From: Amycolatopsis rubida
GTDB taxonomy: Bacteria > Actinomycetota > Actinomycetes > Mycobacteriales > Pseudonocardiaceae
Reading direction: 5' to 3'
Assembly: GCF_900115345.1 (NCBI RefSeq)
Contig: NZ_FOWC01000005.1
Location: forward strand, 310,001-374,000
Length of the DNA stretch: 64,000 nt
The notes below the pieces were generated by a model. The model saw only the letters and a program-made list of their open reading frames with translations. It was not told the origin of the DNA and made no database searches. Shown here one piece after another: positions 36,313 to 45,165 of this stretch; the first letter of the stretch is position 1; the number at the start of each line of letters is the position of its first letter. The translations under genes and the position numbers were made by a program.

Positions 36313-36331
36313 TTAGGGTAACCTTGCCTTA
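36313..36331 (-). promoter_or_regulatory. IdeR/DmdR iron box before the siderophore-type operon
   Basis: Read on the minus strand it is TAAGGCAAGGTTACCCTAA, matching the iron-box consensus TTAGGTTAGGCTAACCTAA at 14 of 19 positions, including the AGG...AGG and CCTAA ends. It lies 13 bp upstream of the decarboxylase ATG. Iron-loaded IdeR/DmdR would block transcription there, so the operon should be on in iron starvation. Confidence 0.8.
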
Positions 36332-36423
36332 CCCTGAGCAACAATACGGACACCCACCGGCACGCCGCGAGCGGGGCCACATCCCGGCGAAACCGCAGGC
36401 CAGAGCGGATGCCCGCGCGAAAG

Positions 36424-36460
36424 ACGGCCGGTGCTCCCCGTTACGGGGAGCACCGGCCGT
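36424..36460 (-). terminator. strong terminator hairpin upstream of the siderophore-type operon
   Basis: Arms ACGGCCGGTGCTCCCCGT (36424-36441) and ACGGGGAGCACCGGCCGT (36443-36460) are perfect complements with a one-base centre, in practice about 16 pairs with a small loop. It follows the decayed oxidoreductase on the minus strand and insulates the iron-box operon from read-through out of the S9 peptidase gene. Confidence 0.85.
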
Positions 36461-36473
36461 TGCGAGGAAGGGG

Positions 36474-37085
36474 TCAGCGCGGCGGAGCGAGCCCGCGCAC
36501 CTGCTCGAAGACGTCGCCGCCGGTCGGCAGCACCGGCGTGGTCAGCCCGTTGTCCACATAGGACCGCACCTGCTCACGGCACGATTCGACGCGGCCGAGC
36601 GCGGCCTCGGTGGGACACACGAAAATCCGGGCCGACGACCTCGTGTACCTTCGGCACGCCCGAAGCGGCGAGCCAGTTCGTGCTCGCTCCGTCTGTCTCT
36701 TCCGCAGCCAGCCGCAGCATGCCCGGCCGCAGCGCCGCCAGCATGATCGACGGCACCGGATCGGCCGCTCGCGCCAAGCGGAACTTGCTGACCGAGAACG
36801 TCTCGTACTCCTCGGTCACCTTCTCCCCCGCCAACGCCGAACGCAGGAACCGCACTGTGTCGCGGATGCGCCTGGCTTGAGCCAAGGGGTGGTTCCGACC
36901 GGACCGAAACGCGGGATCGCGTCGGCGTGCCGGCTCTAAGGCGATCCCGCCGCGACGGCGAAGCTGGCACGATCAAACACAGCCAGCGCGAGCGGCGCGT
37001 CGGCACTCCAGACGGCGGTGCACCCGAGATCCGGCAGCTGCTCGACGAGCGGGACGCCGGTGAGCGGGATCGTCAACCCCAGCGG
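36474..37085 (-). pseudogene. decayed luciferase-like F420-dependent oxidoreductase
   Basis: Fragments of one protein lie in different frames: an N-terminal piece LTIPLTGVPLVEQLPDLG, a central piece IRDTVRFLRSALAGEKVTEE through LAALRPGMLRLAAEETDGA, and a C-terminal piece ARIFVCPTEAALGRVESC through FEQVRGLAPPR before a TGA at 36474. These match bacterial luciferase-like (LLM) F420 oxidoreductases, but the start codon, much of the N-terminal half and the reading frame near 36635 and 36890 are lost. It directly follows the S9 peptidase gene. Confidence 0.8.
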
Positions 37086-37089
37086 GACA

Positions 37090-39192
37090 TCAGCGCTCCT
37101 TCCCGAGGGCGGCCAGTTCCCGGTGGATCCACTCGACCTGGGTGCGCATGAGGTTCTCCGCGACCTCCTCGGCCTGCGGCGTCATGTGCGTAGCGCCTGC
37201 GAGCGGCAGGAAGCCGTGCGCACGGCCCTTCGCCAGCAACGCCGAGGAAAGCCGGAGCGCGTGCGCCGGGAAGACGTTGTCGTCGGCCAGGCCGTGCACG
37301 ATCAGCAGCGCCCGCTCAAGCGAACCGGCACTCGCGATGAGCGAGTTGTGCTCGTAGCTTTCCGGTTCGTCGTCCGGCTTGCCGAGGTAACGCTCGGTGT
37401 AGTGGGTGTCGTACAGCGACCAGTCGGTGACCGGCGCGCCCGCGACCGCCGCGTGGAACACGTCCGGCCGCCGCAGCACGGCGAGCGCGGACAGGTAGCC
37501 GCCGTAGGACCAGCCGCGGATCGCGACCCGCTCCAAGTCCAGCTCGGGATACGCGGCGGCGGCCGCGTGCAGGGCGTCGACCTGGTCGGCCAGCGTGACG
37601 TCGGCGAGCTTGCCCGCGATCTCCTTCTCCCACGCGGGTCCGCGGCCGGGCGACCCGCGGCCGTCCGCGACCAGCACGGCGAAACCCTGGTCGGCGAGCC
37701 ACTGCGGGGTCAGGAAAGCGTTGCGGCTCTGAAGAACCCGCTGCGCGTGCGGGCCGCCGTACGGGTCGAGCAGGACGGGCAGCTTGCCCTCGCCGGGCTC
37801 GTATCCTCGCGGCAGCACCAAAGCCGCGCGCAGCCGCCGTTCGCCGAGTGTGAGCCAGGTCAGGTTCGGCACGATCTCCGGGTCCACAGTGGACGATTCG
37901 ATCAAACCCGCCTCGACGCCGTCTCGCAGCACGACCACTCGCGGCCCGCTGTGGTCGAGACTCCACGAGGAAAGCACCGTGAGAGCCGCACTGCCCGAAC
38001 CGACGTGCACGCCGTCCGTTGTGGACAGTCGACGCACCGTGCCGCCTTCGGTGCGGTACAGGTGGATCTGCGTCGGGTCGTCGTCCGAAGCGGTGAAAAG
38101 GATTTCGTCGCCGACGTGCAGCACCATCCGCAGCTGCATGCCCGGCGGCGTGACCGGTTCGCCGTCCACCACGAGCCGGTGATCGCCGTCCGCCGCGCTT
38201 TCCACCACCAGCTTGCCGTCCGCGGTCCACGCGGGCACGCCCTGGAAGATCTCGACCCAGTGCTCGTCGGTCTCGGTGTGCACCTCGGCGACCGAACCGT
38301 CGGACGGGTCCAACGCGAGCACGGTCAGCCGCTTCTGGTCCCGCGGCTGCACGGCCAGCAGCGGCTGCCCGCCCGCCGACCAGTGCACGGTGACCAGGTA
38401 CTCCCAGTCGCCTGGTGCCACGTCGACGCGGCTGCCGTCCAGGCTCAGCACAGCGAGCGACACCTCGGCGTTCGGCGAGCCCGCCGACGGGTACGCCACG
38501 ACGTTGGCCGGCTGCTGCGGGTTCGCCGGGTCGCCGATCGTCCAGCGCGGCACCGGTCCGCGGTCCGCGCGCTCCACGATCACGCTGCGCCCGTCCGGCG
38601 CCCACCAGTAGCCGCGGGTGCGATCCATCTCCTCGCCCGCGATGAACTCCGCGAGACCCCAGGTGACGTCCTCGTCCTCCTCGCCGACGAGCACGCGGTC
38701 CTCTCCGGTCGCCAGCTCGATCACGTGCAGCCGGCGCTCGCGCACGTACGCGACGTGCGTGCCGGTCGGATTCGGCCGCGGGTCGATCACGGAGCCGTCG
38801 ACCAGGATGCGCGTCTCGCCGGTCGCCAGGTCGAGCGTGTACAGCTTGCCCGACAGCGTGAACGTGACGACGGTGAACGCGTCGTCGACGCCGAAGGCCA
38901 CCACGCCGCCGCCGGTCTCCCGGGCCCGTTCGCGGCGCGCCCGCTCTTCCGGCGGCAGGTCCTCGTCGCCGGACACCAGCTCGGCGGCGTCGATCAGCTT
39001 CGTCTCCTCGCCGGTCGCGAGGTCGAACGACCACAGGCTGTGCCGCGGGTCGGTGCCGGTGGCGCTGCGCAGGAACAGCACCCGCGAACCGTCCGGGGCG
39101 ACCCGGAACTGCTTGGGCGCGCCGAGCGTGAACCGCTGGGTGCGGGCCTGCTGGCGGAGGAACGAAACATCGTCGAGTGCGAAATCGGTCAC
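37090..39192 (-). CDS. S9-family prolyl oligopeptidase / DPP-IV-like peptidase
   Basis: About 700 residues with an N-terminal beta-propeller (roughly 30-430, with repeated WAPDGRSV and WSLDHSGPRV blades). A C-terminal alpha/beta hydrolase follows. The catalytic triad is visible: Ser in GWSYGGYLSA, Asp in HGLADDNVFP and His in GATHMTP. The family removes dipeptides from peptide N-termini; no signal peptide is present, so it is probably cytosolic. The GTG at 39192 (VTDFALDD) has AAAGAG eight bases upstream and was preferred over a GTG at 39201. The decayed oxidoreductase follows immediately. Confidence 0.92.
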   Translation of the reverse strand: MTDFALDDVSFLRQQARTQRFTLGAPKQFRVAPDGSRVLFLRSATGTDPRHSLWSFDLATGEETKLIDAAELVSGDEDLPPEERARRERARETGGGVVAFGVDDAFTVVTFTLSGKLYTLDLATGETRILVDGSVIDPRPNPTGTHVAYVRERRLHVIELATGEDRVLVGEEDEDVTWGLAEFIAGEEMDRTRGYWWAPDGRSVIVERADRGPVPRWTIGDPANPQQPANVVAYPSAGSPNAEVSLAVLSLDGSRVDVAPGDWEYLVTVHWSAGGQPLLAVQPRDQKRLTVLALDPSDGSVAEVHTETDEHWVEIFQGVPAWTADGKLVVESAADGDHRLVVDGEPVTPPGMQLRMVLHVGDEILFTASDDDPTQIHLYRTEGGTVRRLSTTDGVHVGSGSAALTVLSSWSLDHSGPRVVVLRDGVEAGLIESSTVDPEIVPNLTWLTLGERRLRAALVLPRGYEPGEGKLPVLLDPYGGPHAQRVLQSRNAFLTPQWLADQGFAVLVADGRGSPGRGPAWEKEIAGKLADVTLADQVDALHAAAAAYPELDLERVAIRGWSYGGYLSALAVLRRPDVFHAAVAGAPVTDWSLYDTHYTERYLGKPDDEPESYEHNSLIASAGSLERALLIVHGLADDNVFPAHALRLSSALLAKGRAHGFLPLAGATHMTPQAEEVAENLMRTQVEWIHRELAALGKER

Positions 39193-39213
39193 GACCAGCA
39201 CTCTTTCAGATGC

Positions 39214-40068
39214 TCAGCCGGACACGCCAACACCCTGCAGCGCGGCTCGCTGCTCTTCGACGTCATACGCGGGTTCCGGGAACTGCGGGTCCAGGTCGGT
39301 CAATGTCTCCACCAGCAGCTCGGCGACCGCCCAATTCCGGTACCACTTGCGGTCGGCGGGTACGACGTACCACGGAGCGTGCGCGGTCGACGTGCGCTTC
39401 AACACGTCGGCGTACGCCTTCTGGTACGCAGACCACTGCCGGCGCGCCTCGATGTCCGACGGGTCGAACTTCCAGCGCTTCTCCGGCCGGTCCAGCCGCG
39501 CGGTGAGCCGGCGGAGCTGCTCCTCCGGCGAGATGTGCAGGAACACCTTCACCACGGCAGTGCCGTTGTCGGTCAGCTCCTTCTCGAACGCGTTGATCTG
39601 CGTGTAGCGCTTCCGTCGCTCGGCCGCGGGAAGCTGGCCGAGCACGCGCGGCACGAGCACGTCCTCGTAATGCGAGCGGTCGAACACGCCGAGATGGCCC
39701 GGCGACGGGAGCTTCTTGCGGATGCGCCACAGGAAGTCGTGCTTGAGCTCGGCGGCCGTCGGCTTCTTGAACCCGGCGTACTGCACACCCATCGGATTCA
39801 CTAGGCCGAGCACGTGCCCGACGGTGCCGCCCTTGCCGGAGGTGTCCATACCCTGCAACACCAACAGCACGCTGCGGGTGCCGCCGCCGATGCCCTCCGC
39901 GTACAACGCTTCCTGCAACCCGGCGAGCCGTTCCCCGGCGGACTCGAGTTTCTTGCCGCCTTTCGCCTTCTTTTCCGGCCCCACGGGCGACGAAGCCGGG
40001 TCCGGCAGCTCGTCGCCCGCCCGGAGCGCGTCGCGGACCCGGTTTCCGTTCTGCTGCTTCTTCGCCAT
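39214..40068 (-). CDS. ppk2: polyphosphate kinase 2 family protein
   Basis: A 284-residue PPK2 domain. Walker A is LQGMDTSGKGGTVGH, the lid-region and Walker B elements are FDRSHYEDVLVPRV and KVFLHISPEEQ, and WKFDPSDIEAR-x-W with RTSTAHAPWYVVPADRKWYRN is characteristic. PPK2 enzymes move phosphate between polyphosphate and nucleotides; the class cannot be set firmly, but the EERRKR-like lid and single domain suggest a nucleoside di- or monophosphate kinase. ATG40068 (MAKKQQNG) fits the family length. It lies just upstream of the S9 peptidase on the same strand. Confidence 0.92.
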   Translation of the reverse strand: MAKKQQNGNRVRDALRAGDELPDPASSPVGPEKKAKGGKKLESAGERLAGLQEALYAEGIGGGTRSVLLVLQGMDTSGKGGTVGHVLGLVNPMGVQYAGFKKPTAAELKHDFLWRIRKKLPSPGHLGVFDRSHYEDVLVPRVLGQLPAAERRKRYTQINAFEKELTDNGTAVVKVFLHISPEEQLRRLTARLDRPEKRWKFDPSDIEARRQWSAYQKAYADVLKRTSTAHAPWYVVPADRKWYRNWAVAELLVETLTDLDPQFPEPAYDVEEQRAALQGVGVSG

Positions 40069-40252
40069 CCCGGGACGATAACCGGAGGGGCCGGCGAACC
40101 CGGGGACTTCTCCCCCGGTCCGGCCGGGTGTCATCCGGTCGAGCGAGCGGCGCAGCGAATCGCCGGCAAGACCCCTCGATTGCGCAACGAACGACGGGGG
40201 AAAGCAACGTTTCCCGGCTGAACTCCCCGCGAACGGCCTCTAGCCTGAACGC

Positions 40253-41491
40253 ATGACAGCGTCCGTCCAGCCTGCCGGCACCGCGCGTCCCACCTCCTCC
40301 GACGGCTTCATCGCGCTCGACGAGCAATGGAGCACGCACAACTACCATCCGCTGCCGGTCGTGGTCGCCGAAGCCGAGGGCGCTTCGGTGACCGACGTGG
40401 CCGGCAAGTCCTATCTGGACTTCCTGGCCGGATACTCCGCGCTCAACTTCGGCCACCGCAACCCCGAGCTGATCGCCGCCGCGACCGAGCAGCTGGGCCG
40501 GGTCACGCTCACCTCCCGCGCGTTCCACCACGACCAGCTGGGCCTGTTCTGCCGCGAGCTGGCCGAGCTGACCGGCACCGAAATGGTGCTGCCGATGAAC
40601 TCCGGGGCCGAAGCCGTGGAGTCCGCGGTGAAGGTCGCGCGCAAGTGGGCGTACCAGGTCAAGGGCGTTCCGGCGGGCACGGCGGAAATCGTGGTCGCGG
40701 CGTCGAACTTCCACGGCCGCACCACCACCATCGTCTCGTTCTCCGACGACGAAACCGCGCGCGCCGACTACGGCCCCTTCACGCCGGGCTTCGTCCAGGT
40801 GCCTTACGGCGACGCGGAAGCGTTGAAAGCAGCCATCACGCCGCGCACCGCCGCCGTGCTGATGGAGCCAATCCAGGGCGAGGCAGGCGTCGTCGTGCCG
40901 CCCGAAGGGTTCTTCGCCGCAGTGCGACGGCTGTGCGACGAGAACAACGTGCTGATGATCGCCGACGAAATCCAGTCCGGTCTCGCACGCACCGGCACAG
41001 TGCTGGCGCTGGAACACGAAGGCGTCCGCGCTGACCTGTACACGCTGGGCAAGGCCCTCGGCGGCGGCATCGTCCCGGTGTCCGCAGTGGTCGGCAGCCG
41101 TGCCGTTCTGGGCGTGCTGAAGCCGGGCGAACACGGTTCGACCTTCGGCGGCAACCCGTTGGCTTGCGCGGTCGGCCGCGCCGTGGTGCGGATGCTGCAG
41201 ACCGGCGAGTACCAGAAGCGGTCCACCGAACTCGGCGCGCACCTGCACGAGCGGCTCGCGAAGCTGGTCGGCGACGGCGTGTCGGAGGTCCGCGGACGCG
41301 GTTTGTGGGCGGGCGTCGACATCGCGCCGGGCGGTCCGACCGGACGGGCGGCGTCCGAGGCTCTGGCCGGGTTGGGCGTGCTGTGCAAGGAAACGCACGA
41401 CCGCACGCTGCGCGTCGCGCCGCCGCTGGTGATCACCGAAGCCGAACTGGACCGCGGCGTCGACGCGATCGCCCAGGTCGTACGCGGCTGA
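40253..41491 (+). CDS. rocD: ornithine aminotransferase
   Basis: A 412-residue class III aminotransferase. Family-specific stretches are NYHPLPVVVAEAEG, FLAGYSALNFGHRNP, LPMNSGAEAVESAVK and FHGRTTTIVSFSDD. EPIQGEAGVVVPP, DEIQSGLARTG and the PLP Lys in YTLGKALGGGIVP complete the set. It converts ornithine and 2-oxoglutarate to glutamate semialdehyde, feeding proline or, through PruA at 55049-56677, glutamate. It is monocistronic with a terminator after it. No ARGT-type neighbour (arginase) is visible. Confidence 0.95.
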   Translation: MTASVQPAGTARPTSSDGFIALDEQWSTHNYHPLPVVVAEAEGASVTDVAGKSYLDFLAGYSALNFGHRNPELIAAATEQLGRVTLTSRAFHHDQLGLFCRELAELTGTEMVLPMNSGAEAVESAVKVARKWAYQVKGVPAGTAEIVVAASNFHGRTTTIVSFSDDETARADYGPFTPGFVQVPYGDAEALKAAITPRTAAVLMEPIQGEAGVVVPPEGFFAAVRRLCDENNVLMIADEIQSGLARTGTVLALEHEGVRADLYTLGKALGGGIVPVSAVVGSRAVLGVLKPGEHGSTFGGNPLACAVGRAVVRMLQTGEYQKRSTELGAHLHERLAKLVGDGVSEVRGRGLWAGVDIAPGGPTGRAASEALAGLGVLCKETHDRTLRVAPPLVITEAELDRGVDAIAQVVRG

Positions 41492-41497
41492 CCTGCT

Positions 41498-41530
41498 CGG
41501 TGACCGCCGTTTTCCGGGCGGCGGTCACCG
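41498..41530. terminator. bidirectional terminator between rocD and a convergent gene
   Basis: Arms CGGTGACCGCCG (41498-41509) and CGGCGGTCACCG (41519-41530) are perfect complements with a nine-base loop containing TTTT. The right arm overlaps the last codons of the convergent gene. Confidence 0.8.
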
Positions 41531-43003
41531 GGTGGGCAGCACCGCGACGGTCGACCCGTCCGGCGAAGCAGTCACCTCGATACCGCGGCCGTACTCGTCC
41601 TCGACGGACGTGGTCAGGCTCCACGTTCCGTCGTTCTCCCTGAGTGCGACCGAAACCTTGTCACGCGGGAAGCCGGGCATGCGCTCGTTCACCTTCGCGA
41701 GAATCGCGGGCAGCGCTTTCGGCGACAGGTTCGACACCGCGAACAGCGGCGCGCCCGGATCCGGCTGGATCGGCGAGGGCCGGTGTTCGACGAGACGTCC
41801 GCGATACCAGTCGTAGTCGTCCGAAGTGCCCGGACCTGGGCCGGGTACCTGGAACTCGACGTGGTCGGTCCGGATGATCGCCTCGTACGCTTCCTGGCGG
41901 CCGCTCAGCTTGGTCAGCAACTCGGCGACCTGCCGGAAACCGTTCTCCGTGAACGCGTCCGCAGTGAGCGCCGGCACGCCCTTCGCGTCCGCGACCAGCT
42001 GGCGGTCGCTGTCATTGGCCGACCGGACGGTCATCGTGATTCCGGCAGCCTCGCGGCGGATGCTCACGCGCGCGTCCGCCGGGTCTCCGCCGAAACTCGC
42101 GACGAGGCCGGGTATCGCGGCGAAGTTGACCTCGTTCGCGGAGAATTGCTTGTCCGGCTTGCCGGTACTGGTCGAGTCTCGTTTGACCGCGCCGCCGCGA
42201 TAGCTGAGGTACGCGCCGGGAACGGTGGCGCGCACCTGGTCCGATTCCACCGTCAGGTCTTCGAAACGCTCGCTCTCCGCGGACAGTTTCGCCACGCCAG
42301 CACGCAAATCGTCCGCGGTGAACAGGTCCGGAGGGGAGAGCAGCTGGCCGAGAACGTCGTCGCGGATCGGCACCAGCAGCGCCACCGCGACGACGACCGT
42401 GCTCACCACCGTCATCGCCAGCCGCCCGACGGCATTCCCCTGCCGCGCTTCGGGTTCCGGCGTGCGCTCCTCGCCAATGACCCCGGCCTGCCACGGCCGC
42501 TCAGTCCATTCCCGCGGCGGGTCGGCGTCCACCACGACCACGCCGGGATACCGCGGACTGTGCTTGACCACGACGACCGTGCCCGGCTGATACGCCGCGG
42601 AACGCACCGGATGGATCAACTCCCGAGCCGTCGCCCGGTACGCGGTCTCGTTCGGTGGCGCGACGACCAGCTTCAATTCGGTCACGTAGGCGTCGTTGAC
42701 CTGCGTTCCGGTCGTTTTCAGGCGTTCGATCTTGGCGAGCGCGCGGTCGCCGTGCCGCTGGACGAACCGCGTGCTCTGCGGGGACGCGGTCCCGTGCAGC
42801 GACCTGGCGATGCTGCCGAGGATCAGCGCCATGATGGTGAGGCTGATGCCGACCGACGCGGCCGCGACGTACCAGCCGTAATCGAGGACGAACCCGCCGA
42901 CGACGCCCGCGATCGCGAGCCCGAGCGGCACCGCGTACACCAGCCGCAGGAACCGGATCAGCCGGAGCGCCGACGACCGCCGCGGTTCTGGTGAATTGAG
43001 CAC
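41525..43003 (-). CDS. hypothetical membrane protein
   Basis: A 492-residue protein with two N-terminal membrane helices (about 18-40 and 44-66) and a cytosolic loop of about 130 residues. A third helix sits near residue 200 (AMTVVSTVVVAVALLVPI) and a large, probably extracellular C-terminal half of about 280 residues follows. The C-terminal half has two similar-looking halves rich in beta strands but no motif I know. It starts from a GTG at 43003. No operon partner is obvious: the next gene upstream is 63 bp away on the same strand. Confidence 0.75.
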   Translation of the reverse strand: MLNSPEPRRSSALRLIRFLRLVYAVPLGLAIAGVVGGFVLDYGWYVAAASVGISLTIMALILGSIARSLHGTASPQSTRFVQRHGDRALAKIERLKTTGTQVNDAYVTELKLVVAPPNETAYRATARELIHPVRSAAYQPGTVVVVKHSPRYPGVVVVDADPPREWTERPWQAGVIGEERTPEPEARQGNAVGRLAMTVVSTVVVAVALLVPIRDDVLGQLLSPPDLFTADDLRAGVAKLSAESERFEDLTVESDQVRATVPGAYLSYRGGAVKRDSTSTGKPDKQFSANEVNFAAIPGLVASFGGDPADARVSIRREAAGITMTVRSANDSDRQLVADAKGVPALTADAFTENGFRQVAELLTKLSGRQEAYEAIIRTDHVEFQVPGPGPGTSDDYDWYRGRLVEHRPSPIQPDPGAPLFAVSNLSPKALPAILAKVNERMPGFPRDKVSVALRENDGTWSLTTSVEDEYGRGIEVTASPDGSTVAVLPTR

Positions 43004-43066
43004 AATGGGTGTTTACTGCACTCCGCGTGAAGACACCAGAGGTGACGCTCACACCGAGTTTTCCGT

Positions 43067-43417
43067 TCAGGCCGAGGTCACCTCGACGCCGCTCAGCGCG
43101 TTGTTGTCCTGCCGCTGCCCGTCGCCGCTGGGCACGGCCGGGATGTCGTCGGCGCTGAGGCCGGACAGGTAGAGCCCGGCCTCGGCACCGGCTGCCGCGG
43201 ACTGCCGTTTGCGGCGCGCCGTTTCGATCCTCGTCACCACGACCTGGCGGGCGCCGCCCGGCAGCCGCACCACGGCGTTCGCGCCGACCTGGACGGTGCC
43301 GTCGGTGACCGTGCCGGTGACCACGATTCCGCGCGTCGGGATCTGGTAGATCCCGGAGATCCGGAAGCGGAACGGGCCAGACGGGGTTTCGGCCGGACGG
43401 CGCGAGAACAGCGACAT
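43067..43417 (-). CDS. small protein with EF-Tu domain 2-like beta barrel
   Basis: A 116-residue protein. Residues about 14-68 (FRFRISGIYQIPTRGIVVTG followed by TVTDGTVQVGANAVVRLPGG) resemble domain 2 of translation GTPases, a six-stranded barrel, without a GTPase domain. The C-terminal 40 residues are variable. Such short barrel proteins occur in actinomycetes without known function. It could bind RNA or protein, but nothing in the sequence shows that. ATG43417. Confidence 0.7.
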   Translation of the reverse strand: MSLFSRRPAETPSGPFRFRISGIYQIPTRGIVVTGTVTDGTVQVGANAVVRLPGGARQVVVTRIETARRKRQSAAAGAEAGLYLSGLSADDIPAVPSGDGQRQDNNALSGVEVTSA

Positions 43418-43436
43418 GGGACAAGCATCCCATCAC

Positions 43437-44515
43437 GGCGGTTACCCGGCTCTCCCCGGCTGGCCGCCGCGGCCGGCCGGTCGTGTCCGGGAGAGGACCA
43501 GGTCGCGGAGAACTGCCGCCGCGGGTACCCGAAAGCGATGCCGCCGCGCGGGTCCACGTCGGCCCCGGCGGACCCGTTGTGCCCGAACGCATTCGCGCTG
43601 AGGAACGGATACCGCAACCCCTTCGCCGGAAATCCGAGCGCGTACTGACCCGCATCCCCCGTCACCAGGTCGCGGCCGGTGGAATGAAGCATCGCGAACT
43701 CACCGAGCGTGCCGGGTTCGAGCAACGGCGGCCGTCCGTCCACACCGGACACCGCGGCCGCGTACAGCCCACGTGCGCTGCCATCCCCACCTGCGGAAAC
43801 CTGCCCGAGCGACCGCACCCGCCGGGTGTTGACGAACGCTACCTGATCCAGCGGCGGCGTCGAATCGAGCCCGTAGCCGGCCGCCCAGACTGTACGGGCT
43901 CGGAACGTAGGCCCGGGGAGGCGAGTTCCTCCGCGCTCGCCTCCCCGGGCAGCACCTCGCGGTACCAGCCTGCCCGGGGCCGCCCGAGATACCGGTCCAA
44001 GCCGTACGGTTCCCTGATCCGCGTCTCGAAGTGCTCCTGCACCGACCGCCCGGTGACCCGCCGGACCGCCTCCGCGACGACGGAGAGCCCGGCGAATCCG
44101 CTGTAACCGCAAGCAGATCCCGGCCGCTGCCCAGCCAGCCGTCGCGCGATCACCCGATCGTCCGCAGCTTCTTCAGCGGACAGCCCGCCGTCTGCCCCGA
44201 TCACGCCGGAACGATGGGTCAGCACGTCGCGCACGGTGATTCCGCCCTTGCCCGCGGCGGCGAACTCCGACCACTGGCGCGCGACCAGCTCGTCCAGGTC
44301 CAGCACGAGCAACGCCACCACCAGCGTGGTCGCCCCCCTGGTCGAGGAATACATGCCGGTCAGCGTCTCCTCCGTGACTTCGCCCGCCCAGAGATCAACC
44401 ACCGGCCGCCCAGGCACGCGGACCGCCAGCTGCACGCCCCCGCTCGCCGTCTCGAACTCCTCGCGGACCACCTCGAAGCCATCCGCGACAGTCCCGTGGA
44501 TTTCGATGTCCCCCG
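43437..44515 (-). pseudogene. decayed serine hydrolase (class C beta-lactamase family)
   Basis: The N-terminal portion (EIHGTVADGFEVVREEF, then VDLWAGEV and GMYSSTRGATTLVVALLV) and the C-terminal portion (WAAGYGLDS onward to DPRGGIAFGYPRR) belong to one EstB-like serine hydrolase but lie in two frames joined near 43915. The SxxK motif reads SSTR, so the catalytic Lys is replaced by Arg. Family segments are missing around LVLDLDELV and QRPGSACGY, and no start codon precedes the N-terminal strand. The gene is dead by several independent lesions. Confidence 0.8.
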
Positions 44516-44583
44516 TTAGCCCGCCAATCAGTGTCGAAAAGGAGGACCCGCGCGCCGCCGTGAATGTGACTAGGCTTCGTCCC

Positions 44584-45165
44584 GTGACCGCCAGGCGGAC
44601 TCTCGCCCTCTTCGCCGCGCTCTGCGCGCTCGCCACAGTCGTATTGGGACTGCTCGTCGCGCCCTACGCTCCCGGCACAGTGGACCGATGGGCCGAGAGG
44701 TCTGCCTCAACGCTGAGCCCGGGACTGCTGAACACACTCGTGCTGCCCACCGAGCCGTACGTACTCATCCCGGCCGTCGTGGTCATCGCCGGAATCTGCC
44801 TCTATCGACGCAACCGGCTGGACGCACTGCTTGCTGTGGCAGGCCCGTTCGTCGCCATCGCACTCAACAGCTGGGCGCTGAAACCCGCTTTCGACCGTTG
44901 GAAAGGGGGCACGCTCGTCTACCCGAGCGGCCACACCGTCAGCCTGGTAGCCGTGCTCGCCGTCGTAGTACTGCTGATCCGGTTCAAGGCAGTTGCTGTT
45001 GCGGTAGGCGCAGTGCTGGTCTGCTGCGCAGCCGTAGGCATGATCGGCCTCGGCTACCACTACCTGACCGATATTGCCGGCGGCGTCTGCTTCGCATCCG
45101 CAGTCGTCACCGCGATGCGGGCGGCGCTGTCACCGCGTCGCGCGCGAGAGCCGTCAACCGGCTGA
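44584..45165 (+). CDS. PAP2-family phosphatase, membrane protein
   Basis: A 193-residue integral membrane protein with about six helices and the PAP2/acid phosphatase motifs in the last half: KPAFDRWKGG (motif 1 region), LVYPSGHTVS (motif 2, PSGH) and GLGYHYLTDIAGG (motif 3, with catalytic His and Asp). It probably dephosphorylates a lipid phosphate such as an undecaprenyl or phosphatidyl species on the outer face. The start is uncertain between GTG44584 and GTG44560; the former gives a normal N-terminus. Its 3' end overlaps zapE by 59 bp in convergent orientation. Confidence 0.85.
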   Translation: MTARRTLALFAALCALATVVLGLLVAPYAPGTVDRWAERSASTLSPGLLNTLVLPTEPYVLIPAVVVIAGICLYRRNRLDALLAVAGPFVAIALNSWALKPAFDRWKGGTLVYPSGHTVSLVAVLAVVVLLIRFKAVAVAVGAVLVCCAAVGMIGLGYHYLTDIAGGVCFASAVVTAMRAALSPRRAREPSTG

